A stretch of 64,000 nucleotides of DNA from G963665925 sp963676345 (GCA_963676345.2 CAXXTS010000004.1:124001-188000); one strand, 5' to 3'; counted from the stretch's first letter, positions 25,675-34,477 are shown. Made by a program: numbers and translations. Notes: generated by a model from the letters alone, not told the origin.

Positions 25675-26338
25675 GTGACTTCCTCCTCCCTCTTAATGTC
25701 ATGCCCAATTACTTTTTAAACCGTTTTCCAATTCCCCCTCTAGCCTCCCCTCAAAAAAATCCGAAATTCGATATGTATTAAGATTACCCCTTATCCGTAT
25801 AAATATTCTTTGTATTGTTACCAATTTGAAACTTATTGTCTTTATACAAAACCACACATCGATTGTAAGTGCTTATTTTTCTATATTTTTACTTTTTAAC
25901 CTATTAAAGATATACAAGACGCAACTTATATTTATTCATATAGTTAAATTATTATTCGTATCGATAATCGTTTGATTTTCAAAAAAAAAATGTTTAAGTG
26001 CCGAGCGTAACGTTTCAAGATTCCATCACATTTTCATAACATTTAGCCCTAGTCCACGATGTCGCTTTAAAAATCTTTAGAATTGAATAGCCTACGTATA
26101 GATTGTCAGTATTTTTCATTAGTACCTTTTTAAGTACAAATCCCCATAAGATAAGGCGTTAATAAATCTTTAGACAGAGAATCTATACAACTTGTGTATG
26201 GGGGAATATTATATCCTAGGGCCTATTTCAGAGTTCACCTCCGTATATAAGCGAACGGTTTGTTTTATATCGACTCCTATCACGACGCATCAAAGAGTCA
26301 ACTCTTTTTCTTCTGCATTGCTTCGTCTTTTCTGAACA
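25675..26338. other. Long AT-rich gene-free region upstream of the giant surface gene
   Basis: About 660 nt with no credible open frame on either strand, between the ftsH terminator and the giant surface gene. It is strongly AT-rich with A- and T-tracts (for example a run of ten A at 25981-25990), as in bent upstream regions of highly expressed surface genes. I looked for c-di-GMP and T-box signatures and saw none. A possible remnant of the dispersed element (TGCATTGCTTCGTCTTTT) lies at 26314-26331. Confidence 0.5.
25796..25824 (-). promoter_or_regulatory. Candidate promoter of the giant surface genes
   Basis: Minus strand TTGGTA (25819-25824), 17-nt spacer, TATACG (25796-25801), about 120 nt before the TTG start. 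Other AT-rich hexamers are nearby, so the assignment is tentative. Confidence 0.35.
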
Positions 26339-26375
26339 TAAAAAAACGCCACTGCGTATGCAGTGGCGTTTTTAT
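26339..26375. terminator. Terminator after ftsH
   Basis: Fourteen-base arms AAAAACGCCACTGC / GCAGTGGCGTTTTT around GTAT. The A and T flanks make it symmetrical, so it could work in both directions; on the minus strand it ends the tilS-ftsH transcript. Confidence 0.85.
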
Positions 26376-26415
26376 GATTAAGGACATACCTTATCATTTA
26401 AATTTAGACCCATTT

Positions 26416-28449
26416 TTAAACTTGGGTGTTTTCATCATTACTGACTTCATCAGCTTCCTCAGCAGGCACTTCTGCTTGTTCTGCCGACTCATTTTCTGCC
26501 TTATTCTTCTCAAGCTCTGACTTTGCATTAATCAGTGCCTCAAAAGCCAGCTTTTCTGCTTCGGCCTGTTCTTTGGCTTTAGCACGTTCTGCCTTGCGCT
26601 TTTCTTCATCACGCTCAACTTTTTCCCTAAGCGCATCAAGACCATCTGTAAAGCAAAGATTGAATTCATCCGCTTCAAGTGTCTCGTATTCAAGTAAAGA
26701 CTCAGCAATGGTATGAAGCTTGTCAATATGATCTGTTAAAAGTTGCTCAGCCTTGTCGTAAGCATTATCAACAATACGTCGAACTTCCCTATCAATTTCC
26801 GCAGCAACCTGCTCTGAATAATTTCTGCGGGTTGTCATATCGCGTCCTAGGAAAACTTCATCTTCAGAACTATATGACATTGAACTTAAGTTCTCACTCA
26901 TGGCAAACTTAGTTACCATGCTACGTGCAATGGCTGATACGCGTTCAAGGTCATTGGACGCACCCGTTGAAATATCTTGAAGAATCAGCTTTTCTGCGAC
27001 ACGACCGCCCAGAAGGACAATCAGTTCGTTCTCCATTTGTTTCTTCGTACGATAATTTCTATCCTCTTGTGGTAGCTGCATTGTGAATCCACCTGCACGT
27101 CCACGTGGGATAATCGTCACCTGATGAACAGGGTCCATATCTGGAAGAATTTTCGCTAGAAGAGCATGACCACCTTCGTGGTATGCAGTCAGTCGTCTTT
27201 CTTTTTCACTTACGACACGACTCTTCTTCTCAACGCCAGCAATAACTTTTGTTGTTGCCTCTTTAATGGTATCCATATGAATTTTCGTATCCTTCTTACG
27301 CGCTGCCAGAAGGGCCGATTCATTCATGAGGTTTTCGATATCAGCAGGTGTAAAGCCAGGTGTACTCTTGGCAAGAATCTTGAAATCTACATCATCAGCA
27401 AGCGGTTTATTTTTAGCATGTACCGCAATGATTTCTTCTCTTTCTCTTACGTCTGGTCTACCCACTGTAATTTCACGGTCAAAACGACCTGGTCTAAGCA
27501 GTGCAGGATCCAGAATATCTGGTCTATTTGTTGCTGCAATCATGATAATGCCTTCATTATCACTAAAGCCGTCCATTTCAACAAGCAACTGGTTCAGCGT
27601 TTGTTCACGTTCATCATGACCACCGCCAAGTCCTGCGCCACGTTTTCTACCTACGGCATCAATCTCATCGATAAATATGATACATGGTGCATTCTTCTTT
27701 GCATTTTCGAACAAGTCACGCACACGTGATGCACCGACACCGACAAACATTTCTACGAAGTCCGAACCCGAAATACTGAAGAATGGTACGCCGGATTCGC
27801 CAGCTATAGCCTTCGATAGGTATGTTTTACCTGTACCCGGAGGGCCCACCATCAAAATCCCTTTTGGAATTCGTGCACCTAAATCGATATAGCGCTTTGG
27901 ACTCTTAAGGAAATCTACAATTTCCCAGAGTTCTTCCTTCTCTTCTTTAAGACCTGCCACATCAGCAAATGTAATCTTTTTGCCTTCGTCGTCTTTAATC
28001 AGGCGTGCCTTACTCTTACCAAAGGACATAACCTTTGATCCACCACCCTGAGAGTTCTGCATAAATACAAACCAGAAGACCACCAGAAGCAGTACTAAGA
28101 AAATAGTTGGCAATATGTCTACAAACCAAGGTGTCGGCATTGGTGGTTCACTGTTCAGCGAAAGACCGCTGTCTTTAATCACTGTGTACAGCTCACTGCC
28201 AAAAGGTTCTTCAATCATGCCTGGTACATGTGTTGTAAACACAGTCCCATCTGTTAATTTACCTTGAACTACGTTATTTTCAAGGATTTCCATTTGCAGT
28301 ATTGTTTTGTTTTCAATATTGGTTATCAGTTCCGTCGTCGTTAGATCCTTAATCTCTTGCTGGTTACCGCCACCAGCAAATTGGACGATTAGGAATATAA
28401 CGAGGAAGAGCAGTATATAAAAGGTTGCCCCTTTAAAAAACTTTCGCAT
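26416..28449 (-). CDS. ftsH: ATP-dependent zinc metalloprotease FtsH
   Basis: A 677-residue membrane AAA+ protease for quality control and regulated degradation. I place the start at the ATG six bases after GAGGAGG, giving MRKFFKGATF; a TTG 15 nt earlier falls inside the ribosome site. Two membrane helices lie at ~9-25 and ~112-130 with an extracytoplasmic domain between. Walker A GPPGTGKT is at 202-209, Walker B in CIIFIDEIDA, the second region of homology in NRPDILDPALLRPGRFDR, and the zinc site HEGGH at 424-428. The tail is long, charged and coiled-coil-like (AERAKAKEQAEAEK). It follows tilS directly; the hpt gene usual between them is absent. Confidence 0.97.
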   Translation of the reverse strand: MRKFFKGATFYILLFLVIFLIVQFAGGGNQQEIKDLTTTELITNIENKTILQMEILENNVVQGKLTDGTVFTTHVPGMIEEPFGSELYTVIKDSGLSLNSEPPMPTPWFVDILPTIFLVLLLVVFWFVFMQNSQGGGSKVMSFGKSKARLIKDDEGKKITFADVAGLKEEKEELWEIVDFLKSPKRYIDLGARIPKGILMVGPPGTGKTYLSKAIAGESGVPFFSISGSDFVEMFVGVGASRVRDLFENAKKNAPCIIFIDEIDAVGRKRGAGLGGGHDEREQTLNQLLVEMDGFSDNEGIIMIAATNRPDILDPALLRPGRFDREITVGRPDVREREEIIAVHAKNKPLADDVDFKILAKSTPGFTPADIENLMNESALLAARKKDTKIHMDTIKEATTKVIAGVEKKSRVVSEKERRLTAYHEGGHALLAKILPDMDPVHQVTIIPRGRAGGFTMQLPQEDRNYRTKKQMENELIVLLGGRVAEKLILQDISTGASNDLERVSAIARSMVTKFAMSENLSSMSYSSEDEVFLGRDMTTRRNYSEQVAAEIDREVRRIVDNAYDKAEQLLTDHIDKLHTIAESLLEYETLEADEFNLCFTDGLDALREKVERDEEKRKAERAKAKEQAEAEKLAFEALINAKSELEKNKAENESAEQAEVPAEEADEVSNDENTQV

Positions 28450-28504
28450 CCATATCCTCCTCAATTCAAATAAAGTCTCTTCATTCTATCATATTAAATA
28501 GGTC

Positions 28505-29857
28505 TTAACAACCGTCAGACCACTTGAAAATTCCCACACAACAGGTTTTTTCATCCACTTTGACGCGTTCGCTGAGTCTATGCCCAACAACCCATATAAT
28601 ACCTTTATCGTCACATATAAGTGGTATTTGATCCCGCTCTATGGCTGGAATTTTCAAGTCAATGAAGAACTTCTTTAACTTTTTTGTCCCTTTCATTCCC
28701 AGCGGATGAAAGCTGTCTCCATTTTCACGGCTCCGCACGCTGAGTTCACCCGAAATTTTATGCAAGTCCACAGCCACCTCGCCGTGTTCGAGTGTATACC
28801 CACTATAGGCTTCCATGCTCATTTCTTTTTTTCGCAAGGCGTTCAATGAAAAGTCTCCGGGCACTGTCTTTGCAAGTTCAGCATAACCAGCGTACTTTAC
28901 ATAGCCATATTCTAATCTGAACTGCACACCTGAAATCATTTTTTTCTTTCCATGCTTATTCTCAAGCACCATACTCAGCAACTCTTCGATTTGGATGCTG
29001 GATACATTTTTAAGCCCAGACCCTACAACAGCGATGATTCGTCTGATTAGTCTCATTTTAAGCGCTTTATGAAGTCCACTGAACCAAGTCACGTCAATAG
29101 GCGTCTGTGCGCTAATCACCAAACCTTCTTTTTTCAGTTCCCCGTCGAGACTGGACTCGATAAAGTCTAGGTCATTACTGACAAGGCCACCCAGTCGATA
29201 TAAGCCATCCATAACACGTTCGTTGAAATTTGATTCAATGTACGGAATAAGTTCATGTCGAATCTTATTACGCGTATAAACCGTTTCATCATTTGTATGG
29301 TCGTGACAAATTGGCAGTTGACGCCGTTCACAATACGCTTCAATTTCTGATCTTTCCATGTATAGAATGGGTCTGATTATATATGGGCCCCTTTTTACCG
29401 GTATACCCCTAAGTCCATCAAGGCCCGTTCCACGCATAAGGCGCATTAAAATCGTTTCTGCCTGATCATTTCTATTTTGAGCAACTGCGATGCGTCCTGC
29501 ACCCACTTCAGCTCTGACTTTCTCAAAAGACTCATATCGTACTTTCCTACCAGCCTCCTCAAAGCTCACTTTCCAAGATTTTGCCAACTCCTCAACCGGA
29601 AAATCAAACCTGTAAAAGGGGACACCATGGGCTTTACAAAACCGCTCAACACTTTCAGCGTCATGTTCAGCATAAACACCTCTAAATAAATGGTTTATAT
29701 GAACAACAAAAAGACTCAGACCCCATTTCTCCTGAATTCGAAGAAACAAGTCGAGCATAGCCATGGAATCCGGACCCCCTGAAATGCCGAGAACAACCTT
29801 GTCCCCTTCACTTAGTAAGTCCTCTTCTTTTAAATTTGACTCGAATGTCTTTAACAT
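28505..29857 (-). CDS. tilS: tRNA(Ile)-lysidine synthetase
   Basis: A 450-residue PP-loop ATPase that makes lysidine at position 34 of the CAU-anticodon tRNA-Ile. The PP-loop SGGPDS is at residues 26-31; further family stretches are NRNDQAETILMRLMRGTGLDGLRGIP and CHDHTNDETVYTRNKIRHELIP. The C-terminal substrate-binding region carries SFHPLGMKGTKKLKKFFIDLKIP. The start has AGGAGG at good spacing. It precedes ftsH by 55 nt, as in many Firmicutes but without hpt between. Confidence 0.96.
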   Translation of the reverse strand: MLKTFESNLKEEDLLSEGDKVVLGISGGPDSMAMLDLFLRIQEKWGLSLFVVHINHLFRGVYAEHDAESVERFCKAHGVPFYRFDFPVEELAKSWKVSFEEAGRKVRYESFEKVRAEVGAGRIAVAQNRNDQAETILMRLMRGTGLDGLRGIPVKRGPYIIRPILYMERSEIEAYCERRQLPICHDHTNDETVYTRNKIRHELIPYIESNFNERVMDGLYRLGGLVSNDLDFIESSLDGELKKEGLVISAQTPIDVTWFSGLHKALKMRLIRRIIAVVGSGLKNVSSIQIEELLSMVLENKHGKKKMISGVQFRLEYGYVKYAGYAELAKTVPGDFSLNALRKKEMSMEAYSGYTLEHGEVAVDLHKISGELSVRSRENGDSFHPLGMKGTKKLKKFFIDLKIPAIERDQIPLICDDKGIIWVVGHRLSERVKVDEKTCCVGIFKWSDGC

Positions 29858-29967
29858 TTCGGTCTCCTCCTAAGCTTTTACATTTTAATTGTAGCATAGG
29901 TCACTAGCAATGTCCTTGAACATTTTGTGAACGCCTTAAGAGGCGGCAATATATCAGGCATCGGTGT

Positions 29968-30000
29968 GAGTTTACACTGTACTGCACACCGATGCCTCGC
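29968..30000 (-). other. Hairpin between pmbA and tilS
   Basis: Thirteen-base arms AGGCATCGGTGTG / CACACCGATGCCT sit in the 148-nt gap directly after the pmbA stop. Only a mixed TGATATATTG follows on the minus strand, so it is either a weak terminator or a processing hairpin. Confidence 0.45.
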
Positions 30001-30005
30001 TTTCT

Positions 30006-31361
30006 TTAAGCACCAGATACTGCAATTTTAGAAACACACAGTGTCGGGGAACCAAAGGCGCTGGCACCCGATGGCAGAGCGAACTGCAGATCTGATCCAA
30101 CTCGGTCAATTTGCATAAGCAGATCAAAGTAATTACCGGCTATTGTTATTTGTGAAACCGGCTTTATAATTTTTCCACCTTCTATTAAAAACCCATTTGC
30201 TTGAATAGAAAATTCTCCGGTAATTCCATTTGCACCTGCATGAAGTCCTTGGAGCCCTGTAATATAGACCCCCTTTTCAATAGCTGCTATCATAGAGTCA
30301 AGCTTTTCAGCTCTAGGTTCAATATAAAAATTTGATGGTGCAATACCCACAGAAGATTTAAAGGATGCTTTTACACCATTACCCGTTGACGGAACACCAT
30401 CCACATGAGCGGTCTTCAAATTATGCAAAAATGTCTTTAAGGTGCCTTTATCAATGACATTTTTTATTTGTGTTGTAACCCCTTCGCTGTCAAATCCCCT
30501 AGAAGCCATTCCCTCAGATAGGTGGGGATTGTCAACGATTGTAACCTCTGGCGCCGCGACTTGAAGCCCCTGCTTTTCTTTAAACCTCGATAGGTTCTTG
30601 TGTACATTCTCTGCCGAAAAAGCACCCGCAAAACACTGCAGCAGATTGGCAGACTCTTTACCGCGGATAAGGAGTGTGTAGTCCCCTGAAGGTATGGTCT
30701 GCGCGCCAAGCTGCCCCAAGGCTTCCTCCACCGCTTCAGCAGCAATGGCCTTTGGATCATAAGACTCAAAATCCGTCCCAAAGATAAATTTACCACCTGT
30801 TTTTTGCTCATCGCCCGCTTTCACAACCACAGATACATATGCAAATGCTGCGTTGCGTCTTTCACTGCAATCCAGCCCAAGTGTATTGGCAATTTCCACC
30901 TGCTCACTGGAGTCTCCAAAGAGATTGTATATCACTTTAAAAACACGCTTATCTATGGCAAGGGCAGCTTTCTCCACTTCAAAGAGAAAGGCCAGCTTGG
31001 CCTCTGGGTCTACCCTCTTATAGGCTGAATCATACAAATCAAGCAATGGATAAGAATCACTTCCATCACATAAAAATACGGGTTCTGCGGTTTCCATGAC
31101 CTCAGCACCAGATTTGGCATCCTCAACAAGTTGCTTGATAGCTGTCTCGTTTAGAATCTCAGTATAAGCATATCCCATCTTACCATTCAAAATACCTCTA
31201 AAGGCCAGCCCACTTGATTGTGAAATGCTGTACTTGGAAACTTCTCCTTCAAACACAGTTGCCTCAAACTGATCTCCACTTTCGAGGTAGAGCTCAATAT
31301 CCGTGAAACCAGCCTCTTTGCCCAGCTTGAAAAGCGTGTCCTTCCACATGCTTAATTTCAT
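30006..31361 (-). CDS. pmbA: TldE/PmbA-type metallopeptidase subunit
   Basis: A 451-residue subunit of the TldD/TldE metalloprotease family. I choose the ATG giving MKLSMWKDTLFK, one base after the tldD stop with AGGTG in the end of tldD, over an earlier in-frame start that would overlap tldD. It lacks the HExxxH zinc motif, as expected for the E subunit; family stretches are DSEGVTTQIKNVIDKGTLKTFLHNLKT (near residues 290-315) and GANGITGEFSIQANGFLIE. With TldD it degrades unfolded or modified peptides. Confidence 0.92.
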   Translation of the reverse strand: MKLSMWKDTLFKLGKEAGFTDIELYLESGDQFEATVFEGEVSKYSISQSSGLAFRGILNGKMGYAYTEILNETAIKQLVEDAKSGAEVMETAEPVFLCDGSDSYPLLDLYDSAYKRVDPEAKLAFLFEVEKAALAIDKRVFKVIYNLFGDSSEQVEIANTLGLDCSERRNAAFAYVSVVVKAGDEQKTGGKFIFGTDFESYDPKAIAAEAVEEALGQLGAQTIPSGDYTLLIRGKESANLLQCFAGAFSAENVHKNLSRFKEKQGLQVAAPEVTIVDNPHLSEGMASRGFDSEGVTTQIKNVIDKGTLKTFLHNLKTAHVDGVPSTGNGVKASFKSSVGIAPSNFYIEPRAEKLDSMIAAIEKGVYITGLQGLHAGANGITGEFSIQANGFLIEGGKIIKPVSQITIAGNYFDLLMQIDRVGSDLQFALPSGASAFGSPTLCVSKIAVSGA

Positions 31362-31362
31362 A

Positions 31363-32754
31363 TTAGACACCTGCCTTTCTGCCACCGACAATTAATGCGG
31401 ACACCCTAACCATAGGCTGTCCCACATTTGCAGGTATACTCCCGCTAATAGAACCACACATGCCCTGCCCCATTCTAAGGTTGTTTCCGACACGGTCGAT
31501 ATTTTGGAGTACTTCAAGACCCGTTCCTATCAATGTCGCACCACGAAGCGGTTCTGCAATTTCTCCATTTCTAATCATGTATCCTTCTTGAACTGCAAAG
31601 TTAAATTCTCCTGTCGCTGGATTGACAGACCCGCCCCCCATCGTCCGTGCATAAAACCCCGACTCTGTTTGAGCAATGATTTCTTCTGGCGAACTCTTTC
31701 CAGGTGCAATGTAGGTATTACTCATACGAGATGTGGGTTCGTATTTATAGGACTGCCTTCTTGAACAGCCATTGGCTGCCATTCCCATTTTGCGCCCACC
31801 CATTTTATCGACGAGGTAGTTTTTCAAAATACCATTTTCAATAAGTACATTTTTCTGAGTTACATGTCCCTCATCATCAATCGAAGCCGATCCCCACTGA
31901 TTTAAAGCGGTGCCGTCATCGATTGCCGTAACCAGACTATTTGCTATTTTCTCGCCAAGCTTGCCAGTATATACTGACGTTCCTTTAGCCACTGAAGTTG
32001 CTTCCAGCCCATGACCACAGGCTTCGTGGAATATGACCCCACCAAATCCATTATCGATTACAACTGGCATTTTACCGCTTGGCGCATAATCTGCACGTAA
32101 CATCGTAGTCGCAATGCGTGCAGCCTCAATGCCATATGCAGCCATATCGGCTTCATCATAAAGCTCGAAGCCCCTATGAGCACCTGTATTAGCCGATCCA
32201 GTTTGCATATCCTTTTCATTTGATGCGACGGCCGAAACCCCGCACCGCGTGCGAACACGTCTGTCTTCTTTATACAGACCTTCACTATTTGCAATGCAAA
32301 CATGCTGATCTTCATCCAGATAGTATCCTGTCACCTGAGAAATGAGCGGGCTGTATTCTTTGGCACCCATATACGCTGATTTTAAAAGTTTGACTTTCTC
32401 AGTGCGCGCTATCTGGACAGGATATTTTAAAATTTTATGCAAGTGATTGACATCTGCTTTCACCAAATGCACACCACCATTCTTACCCGTCCCTTTAACA
32501 GATGCTGACGCATCTTTTGCAAGTTTTATTAAATTATCTTCTGCTGTATTGTTGGTATATGCATAAACGCTATTCGTGCCCCTAAAAAGTCTTATGCCCA
32601 CGCCAAAATCGTGACCACCATTGGCACGCTCGATGCGACCGCCGATGAGATCCATCATCGTACTATGCTTGTCTTCAATAAACACTTCTGCAAAATCAGC
32701 ACCGGTTGTAAGCGCGGCATCTATTATGTCTTCGATTATTTTTGGATGTATCAT
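31363..32754 (-). CDS. tldD: TldD-type zinc metallopeptidase subunit
   Basis: A 463-residue catalytic subunit with the zinc motif HEACGH at residues 243-248, followed by ATSVAKGTSVYTGKLGEKIA and the C-terminal GECGSISG-like MCGSISGSIPANVGQP. The start overlaps the stop of the GNAT gene by four bases (ATGA), and pmbA follows after one base, so the three genes are translationally coupled. No ribosomally made peptide precursor is visible nearby, so a general peptide-clearing role is more likely than a dedicated maturation one. Confidence 0.94.
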   Translation of the reverse strand: MIHPKIIEDIIDAALTTGADFAEVFIEDKHSTMMDLIGGRIERANGGHDFGVGIRLFRGTNSVYAYTNNTAEDNLIKLAKDASASVKGTGKNGGVHLVKADVNHLHKILKYPVQIARTEKVKLLKSAYMGAKEYSPLISQVTGYYLDEDQHVCIANSEGLYKEDRRVRTRCGVSAVASNEKDMQTGSANTGAHRGFELYDEADMAAYGIEAARIATTMLRADYAPSGKMPVVIDNGFGGVIFHEACGHGLEATSVAKGTSVYTGKLGEKIANSLVTAIDDGTALNQWGSASIDDEGHVTQKNVLIENGILKNYLVDKMGGRKMGMAANGCSRRQSYKYEPTSRMSNTYIAPGKSSPEEIIAQTESGFYARTMGGGSVNPATGEFNFAVQEGYMIRNGEIAEPLRGATLIGTGLEVLQNIDRVGNNLRMGQGMCGSISGSIPANVGQPMVRVSALIVGGRKAGV

Positions 32755-33635
32755 TGTGTCTCCTCTCCACCCTGTGCTGTCTTGTGATACCTAAATACAA
32801 ATACATCGGTATCCCCTTTAGACTCTATTGTAAAACCACAAGTACACATCTGCTTTTGAAGCGTACTATCTGCCTCCGCCATATATATTATATTGCTATG
32901 CCCATGTTTTAGCGCATATTGCTTCAAATACGTAAGCACGGATTGGCGTTCAGGGCCATATATGAAGTAGAGTGTCAATCCATCGTCTTTTTGGCCCCAG
33001 TCTCCAAAAGCAAAGTAGGTGTCTTTATACTTATAAATTGACTTTCTTTCTATCATGTCTTCGAGCAGCTTGTCTGTTGCCTGAATAAAGGTCCAGTCAA
33101 AATTCAAGTAGCCACTCCGCCCACCCGCCTGTATTCTTTTTAGGAGCTGATTTGTTTCCTTACGCTCTTTCACGGCTACGGGCAAAATGCGCTCAGTTTC
33201 TAATGCTTCCGCACAAGCCTCTTTTTTCAAATCACAAAAGAGAAATTTGAATGACGCAACTTGTCTGAATCCACGTTTTCTAATAATTGCCAAGCTTTCA
33301 TGGTTCAGGGCAAAGGTACTCAACTCCAACCGGCTGTACCCCATTTCACCAGCACGCCTAAGCTGGTAGTCTGCAAGCTGTTTTCCAAGCCCCAGCCCAC
33401 GGTACTTTGTATCAATACGAATCCCTTCAAGCCAAAGCACCGAATCTGGAAGTACTGTGATTTTAGAACAACCCGCAACATCACCATGAACAGTAATGAC
33501 CGTGAACTCACCCTCTTGCTCATCTACCCATTTGTCAAAGACATGGGGCAGGTAGTCATCTCCTTCCCAAATGCGACTCGAAATATCTTCTATACGCGCT
33601 TTATCGCCTTGCCTGGCACGACGCAATTCTATCAT
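32751..33635 (-). CDS. GNAT-family N-acetyltransferase
   Basis: A 294-residue protein whose first ~150 residues form a GNAT domain: WLEGIRIDTKYRGLGLGKQLADYQ contains the acetyl-CoA loop (R-G-x-G-L/K), then LSTFALNHESLAIIRKRGF. The C-terminal half (residues ~150-290) is a second region without recognised catalytic motifs. A strong GGAGGG site precedes the start. It is coupled to tldD by an ATGA overlap. The acceptor substrate is unknown. Confidence 0.85.
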   Translation of the reverse strand: MIELRRARQGDKARIEDISSRIWEGDDYLPHVFDKWVDEQEGEFTVITVHGDVAGCSKITVLPDSVLWLEGIRIDTKYRGLGLGKQLADYQLRRAGEMGYSRLELSTFALNHESLAIIRKRGFRQVASFKFLFCDLKKEACAEALETERILPVAVKERKETNQLLKRIQAGGRSGYLNFDWTFIQATDKLLEDMIERKSIYKYKDTYFAFGDWGQKDDGLTLYFIYGPERQSVLTYLKQYALKHGHSNIIYMAEADSTLQKQMCTCGFTIESKGDTDVFVFRYHKTAQGGEETQ

Positions 33636-33851
33636 TTCAAGACCCTCCGTTCTTCAAGTATCTTCACATTAACAAAATTGACCATCGCCGTCAATTTTGC
33701 GGAGTGGTGTAGACAAACCTGTGCCTCTGAGGGTGGACTATAGCTAAAAACAAACACCTTCCTGTTTATATCCTTTGCAAATGCCAGATCAGTCTTTGAT
33801 TGTCCCTGTCGCTTAGCCAAACACTACACTTTGTCTCTTTAAGAAACGCCA

Positions 33852-33980
33852 GAGCAATTTGCAATTGCTCATGTCGCTAGACGCGCCATATAGACAAAAG
33901 AGAAGAGGCGATTCCATTCATGTGAACATGATGGAATCGCCTCTTCTCTTTTGTCTGCATTTCTTTGTCTTAAACGTAAA
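33852..33980. repeat. Dispersed hairpin element, copy 1
   Basis: In plus-strand order this has a small stem-loop GAGCAATT-TGC-AATTGCTC (33852-33870), a conserved block GTCGCTAG-A-CGCGCCATATA (33870-33892), a perfect 25-bp inverted repeat (33893-33917 with 33931-33955, inner CATG-TGAA-CATG), and a conserved block starting TGCATTTCTTTGTCTT (33956-33980). The same blocks flank a different hairpin at 56046-56171. The gap from 33636 to 34015 has no gene. A second inverted repeat AAAATTGAC/GTCAATTTT lies at about 33675-33700. Confidence 0.7.
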
Positions 33981-34009
33981 AAGAACAACATACCCAAAGG
34001 ATATGTTGT
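33976..34009 (-). terminator. Terminator of the tRNA-Val/tRNA-Asp transcript
   Basis: Eight-base arms ACAACATA / TATGTTGT around a nine-base loop just after tRNA-Asp; TCTTTTT follows on the minus strand. Confidence 0.75.
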
Positions 34010-34015
34010 CTTGAT

Positions 34016-34092
34016 TGGCGACCCAGAAGAGACTCGAACTCTCGACCTCCAGCGTGACAGGCTGGCGTTCTAACCAACTGAACTACTGGGCC
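34016..34092 (-). tRNA. tRNA-Asp (anticodon GTC)
   Basis: A complete cloverleaf of 77 nt including an encoded CCA. The acceptor stem is GGCCCAG with CTGGGTC (one G-U), the anticodon loop CTGTCAC sits on a CCAGC/GCTGG stem, and the T loop is TTCGAGT. It lies four bases after tRNA-Val. Confidence 0.97.
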
Positions 34093-34096
34093 ATTA

Positions 34097-34172
34097 TGGT
34101 GGGAGTAATAGGGCTCGAACCTATGACCCTCTGCTTGTAAGGCAGATGCTCTCCCAGCTGAGCTATACTCCC
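34097..34172 (-). tRNA. tRNA-Val (anticodon TAC)
   Basis: 76 nt including encoded CCA. The acceptor stem is GGGAGTA with TACTCCC, the anticodon loop is CTTACAA on TCTGC/GCAGA, and the T arm is ATAGG-TTCGAGC-CCTAT. It precedes tRNA-Asp by four bases in the same transcript. Confidence 0.97.
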
Positions 34173-34279
34173 ACTTTTATTAACACACATACACCACTTC
34201 ATCACATCCGAAGACACTCCATGCTGCATGCATTTTAATACGAATTAATGTCTGCACATATTGTGCGAGGACAAGATTT

Positions 34280-34308
34280 ATATTACAGGAATTCCACACT
34301 TTTGTCAA
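34280..34308 (-). promoter_or_regulatory. Promoter for tRNA-Val/tRNA-Asp
   Basis: Minus strand: perfect TTGACA (34303-34308), 17-nt spacer, TAATAT (34280-34285), then AAATCTTGTC. It lies between tRNA-Met and tRNA-Val and closely resembles the promoter upstream of tRNA-Met. Confidence 0.75.
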
Positions 34309-34326
34309 TGCTTAATTCTGTAATAA

Positions 34327-34403
34327 TGGTAGCGGCGAGTGGACTCGAACCACCGACCTTTCGGGTATGAACCGAACGCTCTAGCCAACTAAGCTACGCC
34401 GCC
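34327..34403 (-). tRNA. tRNA-Met (anticodon CAT), elongator type
   Basis: 77 nt with encoded CCA. The acceptor stem is GGCGGCG with CGCCGCT, including the G1-U72 pair seen in Bacillus elongator tRNA-Met, and the anticodon loop is TTCATAC on TTCGG/CCGAA. The paired position 1-72 argues against an initiator tRNA; the body resembles elongator Met more than the lysidine-type tRNA-Ile. Confidence 0.93.
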
Positions 34404-34448
34404 ACAGGTGTCATCATGCAAATGTTTTCACTCGTGACGACAAGATAT

Positions 34449-34477
34449 ATATTACACGAGAGCCGGCCGCCTGTCAA
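34449..34477 (-). promoter_or_regulatory. Promoter for tRNA-Met
   Basis: Minus strand: perfect TTGACA (34472-34477), 17-nt GC-rich spacer, TAATAT (34449-34454), then ATATCTTGTC. It starts about 45 nt before tRNA-Met. Confidence 0.75.

Noticed and set aside
25675..26338. c-di-GMP riboswitch upstream of the giant surface gene
   Set aside because: Looked for the GCAAACC and CGCAAAGC core blocks typical of class I on the minus strand and found neither.
27166..27729. 187-codon plus-strand frame inside ftsH
   Set aside because: It is fully antisense to a strongly conserved AAA+ domain, so it is a shadow frame.
33632..33820. 62-codon minus-strand open frame before the GNAT gene
   Set aside because: It overlaps the GNAT start and its ribosome site and crosses an inverted repeat; composition is not protein-like.
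33893..33955. Plain terminator as the whole explanation of the long hairpin
   Set aside because: No T-tract follows on either strand, a separate tRNA terminator lies beside it, and the flanks are conserved with a second locus 22 kb away.
34327..34403. Initiator tRNA-Met or lysidine-type tRNA-Ile
   Set aside because: Position 1-72 is paired (G-U), unlike initiators, and the body follows elongator tRNA-Met.
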